Notes under the pieces: generated by a model | Databases searched by the model: none | Told to the model about the DNA's origin: nothing | The model's input: the letters and a program-made list of their open reading frames with translations, nothing else | Made by a program: the position numbers and the translations under genes | In this document: positions 16,926 through 24,393 of the stretch, piece after piece | How the letters are laid out: every line of letters starts with the position of its first letter | How positions within the stretch are numbered: position 1 is the first letter of the stretch | Source of the DNA: [Clostridium] saccharolyticum WM1 | GTDB lineage: Bacteria; Bacillota; Clostridia; Lachnospirales; Lachnospiraceae | Length of the DNA: 64,000 nt | Assembly (NCBI RefSeq): GCF_000144625.1 | Contig: NC_014376.1 | Span: 1,426,001 to 1,490,000, forward strand | Direction of reading: 5' to 3'

Positions 16926-17531
16926 ATGCCAAAAGGAATTATGCTTACACCCGAACAGCAAGCAGCGCGCCGGGAAGAAATAGCCGGTGTTGCTTTGCGC
17001 CTCATAGCTGAAAATGGATTCCAAAAAACTTCAATGCGGGAAATCGCAGTTTTAACAAACATGGGAAAGTCCAGTCTGTATGATTTTTTCAAAACAAAAG
17101 ACGAGATTGTTGTTTACGCAGTCGAAAAAAAAATAGAAGAAACCATTCATAAAGTTCATAGGATTATTGCTGATGAGTCCTCGCCGGAACAATGCCTTAG
17201 AAAAATCATGGATAACCATCTTAGAATACCGAAGCAGTATAGAACTGTGCTGATGTGGTTCCATACAGAATCTGACTACTTAGAAGAAGAATATCGAAAG
17301 CGGCTGAAAGCTGTGCGTTACGCATATCAGGATATTATAAAATCCGTGATTGAAAAAGGAATGGCCACAGGAATCTTTCGCAAAACCGATGCCGATCTTT
17401 TGACACGTTTGTTAATGAACTCCGTTTTAGCAATCGTCTACACATCCCGACCGTCAGCCAGTCCGGAAAAAATGCTGGATGAAACAATGAATATATTTCT
17501 ACACGGAATTATGAATGATGGAGGTGAATGA
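16926..17531 (+). CDS. TetR/AcrR-family repressor
   Basis: 201 residues from ATG 16926, nine bases after AAGGAGG. The N-terminal helix-turn-helix spans about residues 15-60 (ENGFQKTSMREIAVLTNMGKSSLYDFFKTKDE). The C-terminal ligand-binding helical domain has no recognisable subfamily motif. Two palindromic operators cover its own promoter, so it very likely autoregulates and co-regulates the next gene, whose start lies immediately after its stop. The inducer is unknown; a rifamycin-like compound is a guess from the neighbour. Confidence 0.9.
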   Translation: MPKGIMLTPEQQAARREEIAGVALRLIAENGFQKTSMREIAVLTNMGKSSLYDFFKTKDEIVVYAVEKKIEETIHKVHRIIADESSPEQCLRKIMDNHLRIPKQYRTVLMWFHTESDYLEEEYRKRLKAVRYAYQDIIKSVIEKGMATGIFRKTDADLLTRLLMNSVLAIVYTSRPSASPEKMLDETMNIFLHGIMNDGGE

Positions 17532-17533
17532 TT

Positions 17534-20107
17534 ATGATTTATTATATCCTACCCCTGGCGCATAAACAGGCAACCCTTGAAATGGTCGGCGGGAAAGGCA
17601 TGTCTTTATCAAAACTCTTGACGGCGGGCATCCCTGTGCCGGACGGTTTTCATATCACGACTGCCTCGTACCAGATTTTTGTTGAGAAGAACCATATTCA
17701 GCCTCACATGAATAAGCTTCTGGCTGGTATTGACTCCAACAATACCAGCCAGCTTGAAGAGGTATCTACGCAGATTGGGATGCTATTTCATGATGGAAAA
17801 ATGCCGCAGGAAGTGTCGGCGGCAATTAAAACCGCTTATGCGGAATTAGGGAACATTGCGGTGGCTGTCCGTTCCTCCGCGACCGCCGAGGATTTGCCCG
17901 ACGCTTCTTTTGCGGGGCAGCAGGAAACTTATCTTAACATACAAGGTGAGAATGAAGTCCTTGCTGCTGTAAAGCGGTGCTGGGCTTCCTTGTGGACAGC
18001 CCGCGCGATTGCTTACCGCATGAAGAATGATAAAAAGCAGGAGGTTGCTGCGATTGCCGTAGTCGTACAAAAGCTTGTGATTTCCGATGTGTCAGGCGTT
18101 ATGTTTACGGGAAACCCAATCAATGGCAGACGCAGCGAAATGATTATTAACGCCGCATGGGGGCTTGGTGAAGCTGTGGTTTCCAGCTTAGTCACCCCCG
18201 ATACAATCGTAGTGGATAAGAACGCAAAACGAATTGTATCGTATGAAGCGGCAAATAAAGAGATCATGACGGTTCGCACCTCAGACGGAACGGTAGAAAT
18301 CCCGGTTCCTGAACGGTTGAGAAAGAAACATGCTCTTGCCCGCGATCAAGTCATGCGTCTGACACAGCTTGGAAGGATCATTGAGAAGTATTATCAAATA
18401 CCGATGGATATAGAGTGGGTGCTGGAAAAAGATAAATTGTATATTGTTCAGGCTCGCCCCATTACGGTCCTGCCGCCGGAATGGGCGCTTCCGGAAAAGG
18501 ATGTGATATACACAAAGGGCAGTCTGGCGGAACACTTGCCAAATCCTGTTACGCCCTTGTTCGCCACGCTTGGTCTTGAAATCGTTAACCGTGCATCGGA
18601 GCTTTTATGGGGAGATATGTTTGATAAAAGCGCAAAAAAGCTACTGCCGGAAAATGGGGCATACACGATTATTAATGGATATGTCTATCTTTCCGCAAAA
18701 TCAAAGCCACTTCTGATTGCCGTTAAGTCCCTTTCGCCCCGCTCTTTGCGCCGGGCGCTCACGAACAGCGTCCCACGCTGGGAAGCGGCGCGAAAAGAAT
18801 TTGAAGATGTGATGAAACAATGGGAAGAAAAGCCCCTGCATACACGGAACGCTCATCAAATAATGGAGGGGATTCAAACGGTATTTTATGCCGCATGTAT
18901 TTATTTCACAAGGATTCAGCTGACATTGCCCGCTGCCTCTGTCAGCGAAATATTATTTACAAAATCATTTCAGGGAGCGGCCCGCCGTGCCGGTATGGCA
19001 GATACTTCCGTTTTCCTGCTTGGGTTTGATACCATTGCTCTGCAATCGGAAAAGAACTTATGGGACCTCTCGGAATGGTCAAAGCAAAATAACACCCTCA
19101 ACCTTTATCTACAAAACAATCCGGCAACAAAGATAGCGGAAGATTTTAAGTCCTCAGTTACGCCTGCCGGAGTTTCCCAGGAAGCATGGACCGAATGGAA
19201 AAACCGAATCAATCAGTATTTCAAAGAGTTTGGCCGTACCGCTTATGAATTTGATTTTGCCTATTCCACACCGCAGGAAACGCTTACACCAACTATTGAA
19301 TCCATAAAAACATTTGTGGAAGGAAAAGGGGAAAGTCCTTTTTTACGCCAAGCCACATTTGAAAAGCGCAGGAAACAGGCGGAAGAAAAGATTTTACAAC
19401 ATATAGGCGGCTCGCATAAAAAACTGTTTTTAAAGCTGCTCCATTGGGCGCAGGAAACCACCCCCATGCGTGAGAACGCTATTTATTTGATGGGAATGGG
19501 GCATCCGCTGATTCGCCGTATGTTTCAGGAAATTTCAGAACGCTTCATACGCGGCGGAGCAATTTCACATCTGGATGATATTTATTGGCTTACAAAATCG
19601 GAATTGGAAGCACTCATAGCACAATTGGATAAAAATATGCCTTTATCTGATATGAGTGGGTCGATACCTGCCCGAAAAGCGGAACTCAAAAAGTACCGGG
19701 GTTATTTGCCGCCCGCCAAACTGCCGGAGAAAAACGGAAAGACCATATCATACACACCGCAGAAGCGGAAAGATGGGAAAATCGTGCTGAAGGGCATTGG
19801 AACTAGTACCGGCGTTGTGACGGCTCCCGCCTGTGTACTGAACAGCCCGGCAGATTTTGAACGGTTCCGTCCGGGAAGTGTGTTGGTTGCCGTTACCACA
19901 ACTCCCGCATGGACACCGTTGTTTGCCTTTGCAAGTGCGATTGTAACGGACATAGGCGGCCCTCTCAGCCACTCAAGCATTGTTGCCCGAGAATACGGCA
20001 TCCCCGCCGTCATGGCCACACACACTGCCACACGGACCATTCAGAGCGGACAAATGATAACGGTAGACGGGTCGATGGGGACAGTGCAAGTTCTGCCTTT
20101 GATTTGA
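17534..20107 (+). CDS. rph: PEP-synthase-like phosphotransferase, probable rifampicin phosphotransferase
   Basis: 857 residues from ATG 17534, seven bases after GGAGGTGA (17519-17526); the ATG at 17528 is too close to the ribosome site. An ATP-grasp domain forms the N-terminus (residues 1-315, VGGKGMSLSKLLTAGIPVPDG, AVRSSATAEDLPDASFAGQQ, NAAWGLGEAVV, IVQARPI). A large middle region follows (about 320-760), and a C-terminal swivelling phosphohistidine domain (about 775-857) has the catalytic histidine in GGPLSHSSIVAREYGIPAV. Length and order match rifampicin phosphotransferases (about 860 residues), which phosphorylate and inactivate rifamycins with ATP. True PEP synthases are shorter and end in a TIM barrel. 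Actual rifampicin activity cannot be judged from sequence alone. Confidence 0.8.
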   Translation: MIYYILPLAHKQATLEMVGGKGMSLSKLLTAGIPVPDGFHITTASYQIFVEKNHIQPHMNKLLAGIDSNNTSQLEEVSTQIGMLFHDGKMPQEVSAAIKTAYAELGNIAVAVRSSATAEDLPDASFAGQQETYLNIQGENEVLAAVKRCWASLWTARAIAYRMKNDKKQEVAAIAVVVQKLVISDVSGVMFTGNPINGRRSEMIINAAWGLGEAVVSSLVTPDTIVVDKNAKRIVSYEAANKEIMTVRTSDGTVEIPVPERLRKKHALARDQVMRLTQLGRIIEKYYQIPMDIEWVLEKDKLYIVQARPITVLPPEWALPEKDVIYTKGSLAEHLPNPVTPLFATLGLEIVNRASELLWGDMFDKSAKKLLPENGAYTIINGYVYLSAKSKPLLIAVKSLSPRSLRRALTNSVPRWEAARKEFEDVMKQWEEKPLHTRNAHQIMEGIQTVFYAACIYFTRIQLTLPAASVSEILFTKSFQGAARRAGMADTSVFLLGFDTIALQSEKNLWDLSEWSKQNNTLNLYLQNNPATKIAEDFKSSVTPAGVSQEAWTEWKNRINQYFKEFGRTAYEFDFAYSTPQETLTPTIESIKTFVEGKGESPFLRQATFEKRRKQAEEKILQHIGGSHKKLFLKLLHWAQETTPMRENAIYLMGMGHPLIRRMFQEISERFIRGGAISHLDDIYWLTKSELEALIAQLDKNMPLSDMSGSIPARKAELKKYRGYLPPAKLPEKNGKTISYTPQKRKDGKIVLKGIGTSTGVVTAPACVLNSPADFERFRPGSVLVAVTTTPAWTPLFAFASAIVTDIGGPLSHSSIVAREYGIPAVMATHTATRTIQSGQMITVDGSMGTVQVLPLI

Positions 20108-20248
20108 ACCTTTGAAACTGGGAGACTTCTTCTGCATTTGCGTTACCCGTGATCCAACTTAATAAAATGATCGGATTTTCCTCCTTTCTGGTCAATAAGA
20201 CAACGGCTCCGGCATATGATAGCGGTAGAACAATAAAGGAGATTTCCT

Positions 20249-21154
20249 ATGATCACGGAACAGCAGTATGTAATTCTCTCACTTGAGCTAAATATGTTTT
20301 TTGGGCGTATTATGAAAGAGCATTCCTTATTTTTGGAGGCAGGCTTTACCACAGCCAATCCTGAGTTTTCCCAGGTTGCAGATCAATACAAGCAGCATTT
20401 CGAGACTATTTTATACCATGCGGTAGTGCTGGGGAATGGCATTATCACCCCTCTTGTGGCATCCTCTGGCGAAATCGTAACGGATTACACCCTGGGCAGC
20501 GAGCAAAAAACACAATACTTTACCGGTATAGCCATCAATCAGGAGATTACGAAGCTGGAAGAGGGACTTTACGGCGAGGCCAACCCCTTAATAACCCCTG
20601 AATTGGTACAGCAGGTAAGTCAGCTTAACGCTTTTGCCATGCCTATGCTGGAGGGACTCATTGACTTTAAAACAGGTATATTGAATGATGTATTGTCCTG
20701 CCGCATGTTCACGGCAAACTATCCGCTTCTCATCGACCATATCCTGCGTGAAGCCAAAATGTATCATAGCCATTTAGCTGCGCTGGAAAGCAGGAAGAAT
20801 CCAGAGGAAAGCCTAAAAGAAACCGAGCTTTTTTGGGACCGGATTATGTTGGAGCATGCCTTGTTTATCCGGGGGTTGCTTGATCCAACCGAAAATGATC
20901 TCATCAATACGGCCAATGATTTCGCGGGAGAATACAATGATTTAATGCAAGCAGCCAGAACGGCTACAGATGTGACGATTCGCAGCGTAACGGACACAAC
21001 CCTGAAAGAGACTATGAAGTACCGGGATTTCAAGGAAGCGGGCACAAAAGGGATTAATGAATGCAAAATACGGAGCATTATTTTGCCTCTTCTGGCGGAT
21101 CATGTACTGCGTGAATCAAACCATTATATCCGGATGCTTCGGCAGTTGTCTTAA
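20249..21154 (+). CDS. DUF2935 family protein
   Basis: 301 residues, soluble and nearly all helical, with two repeats of a ferritin-like four-helix unit. Each repeat begins with a motif of type (E/W)xxxxMxEHxLF (FFGRIMKEHSLFL near residue 17; FWDRIMLEHALFI near 194), and each contains HxxREAxxYHxHL-like segments (ILREAKMYHSHL, VLRESNHYIRML). Conserved Glu/His pairs suggest metal binding. The family is common in spore-formers and its function is unknown to me. AAAGGAG precedes ATG 20249. It is 141 bases after the rph-like gene and may be separately transcribed. Confidence 0.8.
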   Translation: MITEQQYVILSLELNMFFGRIMKEHSLFLEAGFTTANPEFSQVADQYKQHFETILYHAVVLGNGIITPLVASSGEIVTDYTLGSEQKTQYFTGIAINQEITKLEEGLYGEANPLITPELVQQVSQLNAFAMPMLEGLIDFKTGILNDVLSCRMFTANYPLLIDHILREAKMYHSHLAALESRKNPEESLKETELFWDRIMLEHALFIRGLLDPTENDLINTANDFAGEYNDLMQAARTATDVTIRSVTDTTLKETMKYRDFKEAGTKGINECKIRSIILPLLADHVLRESNHYIRMLRQLS

Positions 21155-21218
21155 TGGCAACACGAGAGCAGTCCATTTGATTGGATTTCTACAAAGATTT
21201 TAAAATAAATGCCTGTAC

Positions 21219-21342
21219 TTGTAATATTTTAAATAGTAGCTATAATATAATAAAGAAAGGCAACCGCCACAGGGTGGTTGGCTAATTAGAAAAGCAAAAA
21301 CCTTCCCAACCGGCCAAAGTACAGGGAAGGCTTTTTGCTTTT
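21219..21342 (+). ncRNA. Putative antisense antitoxin RNA of a type I toxin system
   Basis: Promoter TTGTAA (21219-21224), 16 bases, TATAAT (21241-21246) predicts a transcript from about 21253. It contains a hairpin (GCAACCGCC/GGTGGTTGGC, about 21260-21282). It ends at a bidirectional terminator: AAAGCAAAAACCTTCCC (21291-21307) with GGGAAGG and then TTTTTGCTTTT (21324-21342). It is convergent with the small membrane-peptide gene on the minus strand and overlaps its 3' end, the standard layout of TxpA/RatA-like systems. Confidence 0.7.
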
Positions 21343-21427
21343 AGCGACATGTCATAAAGACGAATGTCAGCAATGCCAGAAGGAACATACCAAAAGACAT
21401 TAAGTCCTTAAAGTCATAATTCTTCAT
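21341..21427 (-). CDS. Small holin-like type I toxin peptide
   Basis: 28 codons, too short for the usual ORF cut-off. The peptide starts MKNYDFKDLMSFGMFLLALL and ends with Thr-Phe-Val-Phe-Met-Thr-Cys-Arg. A short polar N-terminus leads into one membrane helix with the SFGMFLLALLTF pattern typical of the holin-like toxin family (PF16935 type). GGAGGTG lies seven bases before the ATG. A promoter on the minus strand fits TTGGTA (21536-21531), 18 bases, TATAAT (21512-21507), giving a leader of about 70 bases in which a CCTC segment could pair with the ribosome site. Confidence 0.78.
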   Translation of the reverse strand: MKNYDFKDLMSFGMFLLALLTFVFMTCR

Positions 21428-21548
21428 GAGCAACACCTCCACTCTATGTAGAATCGAGGCCTACCACCCTATACACGATTGCCAGCAGATTGTACCTGCC
21501 AGTATAATTATATGTTCCAACTTAATAATATACCAATAAAAAATGAAA

Positions 21549-21590
21549 ATATCTGAAAAATCCCTCTGGGACAAAGTCATTGTCTGAGAG
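21549..21590. other. Inverted repeat
   Basis: AATCCCTCT pairs with AGAGGGATT over a 19-base loop. No strong T-run on either side. Lies between the toxin promoter and the tRNA-like fragment; function unclear. Confidence 0.4.
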
Positions 21591-21607
21591 GGATTCTTAT
21601 CGAATGG

Positions 21608-21633
21608 CACGAACCCCATTTATGGTTTTGGAG
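21608..21633 (-). pseudogene. Fragment of a tRNA-Trp-like gene
   Basis: Bases 21610-21633 match the anticodon-to-T-loop part of the intact tRNA-Trp at 23491-23515 except for one missing C and one T/C change. The acceptor and D arms are absent. It therefore looks like a remnant, not a working tRNA. Confidence 0.6.
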
Positions 21634-21822
21634 TTAGAACTATACGAAGGATATATCACTGCATTCCTTATTTAAATGAATGAAACAATCATTTGATCCT
21701 GAAATTATGAGTTCTCTTTACATTTAAGTTGTATCAAATAAATGTAAGGAAAATGTAAAAAAAAAGAAACGAAACCTTGTTATAATATAAAAGTCAGAAA
21801 ATAAATCATAGGAGGTGTACAT

Positions 21823-22869
21823 TTGAGGAAATATATCATCATTTGGGGTACAGTTATTACAATCGCCGGATTAACCGCATGTGTCCAAAAACTTCCTAAG
21901 CCAGAAACGGTAAACACCGTATCCGAAGCCACAACTGCTACTCTGCCAGCGATCACTGAGTCAGATGCAACACCAGAGATTACATCACCAAAAAAATCAA
22001 ACAAAGAATACTCATCAGAAAAAGGACTGCCCATGCTGTATATCAATGGTCAGCTCTATCGACTTCTAAGGAAACAGGGGGAACCAATGGGGGATTCTGA
22101 CTGCGCAGATGGATATATATTATCCTCCGTAAATCCGGAAGAGGTACCGTCAGAACATGGGCAGTCCAATTTTGGCAGTGAAGGAAATCCATATTGTCTG
22201 GAAGAAGAACATGGAGAACTGGTTGCAATGGTGGCCGATGAATGGCTGAGGTTTACGGCTGTAAACTTAATTGCACAACCGGTAAATGAGGATCTCTTGA
22301 CTTCTGATTTAGCACTCCTGGGAGCAGATGGAATTGAACTGAATTATGCTGACAGTGAAAGATTTGTCTTTCATAGTTATGCAGGCTTGTTTCAATATGA
22401 AAAAAGTAACGGTAACTGGGAATTGAAACAAAGCCTTGACTTAAAACCACTGGAAGCGAACGCAACTCAGGGAGACCCATATACTTACATCCGTGCAGAC
22501 AGGGATACTGCTTTCATCTCGCCGAAATGCCATGCCCCGGATCATGAGATACCGGTCACTTTTCGGTATCTCTTCGCCGAAGGCAAACTGGAACTGGCGG
22601 GAAGATATCAGGATTATGCAGATTCTGTTTTGGTCTGGAGTTATTCAGAAGAAGCCATGTCCATCCGGCAAAAGATTTGTGATAAACTGGATCTGAATGG
22701 GCTGTGGATTTCCAATCTCTATCCCATTGCAGAAATGAACTCGAATGTATATGGTTTTATTGTGGTTGGGTCTGAGGGTCAAAAGTCGATCCGGTACGGT
22801 CTCTACTGGAGTGATTTGGATCAGATAGAATTGGAATCTGTCAAAGCGCAAAGGGAGCTTCATGAATGA
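21823..22869 (+). CDS. Putative lipoprotein of unknown function
   Basis: 348 residues starting at TTG 21823, five bases after GGAGGTG; a TATAAT at about 21779-21784 may be its promoter. The N-terminal signal ends in a lipobox (ITIAGLTAC, Cys20). A Thr/Ser/Pro-rich linker (residues 25-65) follows, then a globular extracellular domain with a Trp/Tyr-rich beta pattern. No domain is recognisable. It sits between a tRNA-Trp fragment and the intact tRNA-Trp with another small membrane protein, as in accessory DNA. Confidence 0.75.
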   Translation: MRKYIIIWGTVITIAGLTACVQKLPKPETVNTVSEATTATLPAITESDATPEITSPKKSNKEYSSEKGLPMLYINGQLYRLLRKQGEPMGDSDCADGYILSSVNPEEVPSEHGQSNFGSEGNPYCLEEEHGELVAMVADEWLRFTAVNLIAQPVNEDLLTSDLALLGADGIELNYADSERFVFHSYAGLFQYEKSNGNWELKQSLDLKPLEANATQGDPYTYIRADRDTAFISPKCHAPDHEIPVTFRYLFAEGKLELAGRYQDYADSVLVWSYSEEAMSIRQKICDKLDLNGLWISNLYPIAEMNSNVYGFIVVGSEGQKSIRYGLYWSDLDQIELESVKAQRELHE

Positions 22870-22935
22870 TAGAATTTGGCAGCGATGCATCAGTCAGATG
22901 ATAAATAAAGTAAATGTTTTACTGCTGAACATAAA

Positions 22936-23373
22936 ATGAACATAAATAGGAAACTTAAAGAGGTGAGGGGGAGTAAAAATAAATCATTTAAAAAAATATT
23001 GGTTGGACTTCTTATCTTTTTATTGATCTGTGCAATTTGTCTTGTTCTTGATCACAGGAAATCTATGAGGGAATTTCCAGTTCTGCAAGGAACTTACACA
23101 TGTGAAAAACTTCCCTTTGCATCTATGGTATTTGACTTGGCCAATAACTATACATTTTATTACTATGATTTTGATGTAATAGAGAAAGGCACTTATTCAA
23201 AAGGAACGGATCATGAGCATTTTATCAATAGCTCAAAATTTCATAATACCAAAATACTATATGATGGAAAAAAGAAGACGTTTATAATGATGATAGAAGG
23301 AGAGACCTTCTTATTCAAGCAGTTGGACCGATTACCAATTATTAATGCTGAACCAGAAAAGATAGAAGAATAA
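22936..23373 (+). CDS. Small single-pass membrane protein, unknown function
   Basis: Up to 145 residues. A basic N-terminus, one membrane helix (about residues 22-42, ILVGLLIFLLICAICLVL) and an extracellular domain of about 100 residues with many Tyr/Phe. The start is uncertain: ATG 22936 has no clear ribosome site, and in-frame GTG 22963 is preceded only by AAAGAG. It follows the lipoprotein gene in the same direction after 66 bases and may be co-transcribed. Codon use is AT-rich compared with the core genes. Confidence 0.6.
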   Translation: MNINRKLKEVRGSKNKSFKKILVGLLIFLLICAICLVLDHRKSMREFPVLQGTYTCEKLPFASMVFDLANNYTFYYYDFDVIEKGTYSKGTDHEHFINSSKFHNTKILYDGKKKTFIMMIEGETFLFKQLDRLPIINAEPEKIEE

Positions 23374-23430
23374 AGCATCTTCCGTCAAGAAGATCATTCT
23401 CCATGCAGGGCTTTTAAAAAAGAAAAAGCC

Positions 23431-23457
23431 CAAAAATCCTATCTACAAATAAGGATT
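23431..23457 (-). terminator. Terminator of tRNA-Trp
   Basis: Read on the minus strand, AATCCT (23457-23452) pairs with AGGATT (23440-23435), followed by TTTTG. A separate GGGCTTTT/AAAAGCCC hairpin at about 23408-23430 may end the + strand gene. Confidence 0.55.
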
Positions 23458-23474
23458 CTAAGGCATATTAGAAA

Positions 23475-23545
23475 CAGGGGAAGAGGGGCTCGAACCCCCA
23501 TTTACGGTTTTGGAGACCGTTGCTCTACCATTGAACTATTCCCCT
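23475..23545 (-). tRNA. tRNA-Trp (CCA anticodon)
   Basis: A 71-base cloverleaf on the minus strand. Acceptor AGGGGAA pairs with TTCCCCT with discriminator G. The anticodon stem ACGGT/ACCGT encloses CTCCAAA with anticodon CCA, and the T arm contains GGTTCGAGCCC. The terminal CCA is not encoded. Confidence 0.96.
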
Positions 23546-23582
23546 ACGGAACGGCGTCATGTTCTCGCCTGAGCACTTAGAG

Positions 23583-23611
23583 AGTATAGCATAGAAGCTT
23601 TTAAATTGCAA
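23583..23611 (-). promoter_or_regulatory. Promoter of tRNA-Trp
   Basis: On the minus strand TTGCAA (23611-23606), 17 bases, TATACT (23588-23583), about 40 bases before the tRNA 5' end. The remaining gene-free stretch to 23911 is AT-rich without recognisable features. Confidence 0.75.
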
Positions 23612-23911
23612 CTGTTTTTGGTAAAAAATAAAAAATTTATTCTGCTGTTATTGGAAGCCTGTTTGTGGTAAAATAAAAGAAAAACGGCAGTCTCTGGAAA
23701 AAAGTCCTGTTCCAGTGGCTTAATTTGGCGTTTTATATGAAAATAACAAGACAAAATTGTGAAATTAAATGAGAATGAAAAGTAGAAATGATAATAATTC
23801 CCAAAATAAAACTTGTCTCAACAAAAATATGCTTATCTATAAAGGGTTCCCTCAAAAATAATTACAGGTTATGCACAAAAATGGGCGATATAATCTTATA
23901 TGAAACATAAT

Positions 23912-23940
23912 TTGACAAATCATGTCAAACATGATATATA
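23912..23940 (+). promoter_or_regulatory. Promoter with a palindromic operator in its spacer
   Basis: TTGACA (23912-23917), 17 bases, TATATA (23935-23940). The spacer holds a perfect palindrome, TCATGT (23920-23925) CAA ACATGA (23929-23934), a likely repressor site for the following HPr-like gene. Confidence 0.7.
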
Positions 23941-23981
23941 TAATCTATACTTTTTCTTCATTATAAAAAGGAGTTTTGATT

Positions 23982-24224
23982 ATGAAACAGTTTAAGATTA
24001 TGTTGCCGACTGTTGCCGAGGCGAAAAAGTTCGTTGCTGCTGCTGCAAAATGTGATTTTGACATAGACGTGTATTACAATAGAGTAACCATTGACGCAAA
24101 GTCTATATTAGGAGTATTGAGTCTGGATTTGACGCAGGTTTTGACCGTTGAGCTTAACGGGGAAGATGCAGAGTTTGAAGCATTTCTGGCGGCGAAAGCT
24201 CCAGGTAATTGTTCAGCAGCATAA
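23982..24224 (+). CDS. HPr-like protein lacking the catalytic histidine (Crh-like)
   Basis: 80 residues from ATG 23982, eight bases after AAAGGAG; the TTG at 23976 is less likely. The fold pattern fits HPr: beta-alpha-beta with the serine-46 region present as DAKSILGVLSL. The loop that holds His15 in HPr (usually HARPA) reads PTVAEAKKF, so the PTS phosphotransfer histidine is missing. That combination is the definition of Crh-like proteins, which act as Ser-phosphorylated regulators (for example with CcpA) rather than sugar phosphocarriers. Whether an HPr kinase modifies this one is inference. A terminator follows and the promoter has its own palindromic operator. Confidence 0.82.
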   Translation: MKQFKIMLPTVAEAKKFVAAAAKCDFDIDVYYNRVTIDAKSILGVLSLDLTQVLTVELNGEDAEFEAFLAAKAPGNCSAA

Positions 24225-24240
24225 ACAGATGCAACGTAGA

Positions 24241-24280
24241 AAGGGAATTGTATGGCGGACGGCCTGCAGTTCCTTTTTTT
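24241..24280 (+). terminator. Terminator of the HPr-like gene
   Basis: AAGGGAATTG (24241-24250) pairs with CAGTTCCTTT (24267-24276), with additional GGC pairing inside, followed by a T-run. Confidence 0.8.
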
Positions 24281-24393
24281 CATTCCCAGGAAATTCGTTT
24301 GGTGAGCGAAAAATCCTCCGTAATGGATATACGGTTTTGTGATTTGCTCATATGGGAGAGGTCAGAGAGGAAAAGAAGGGAGGGGACACCGGA

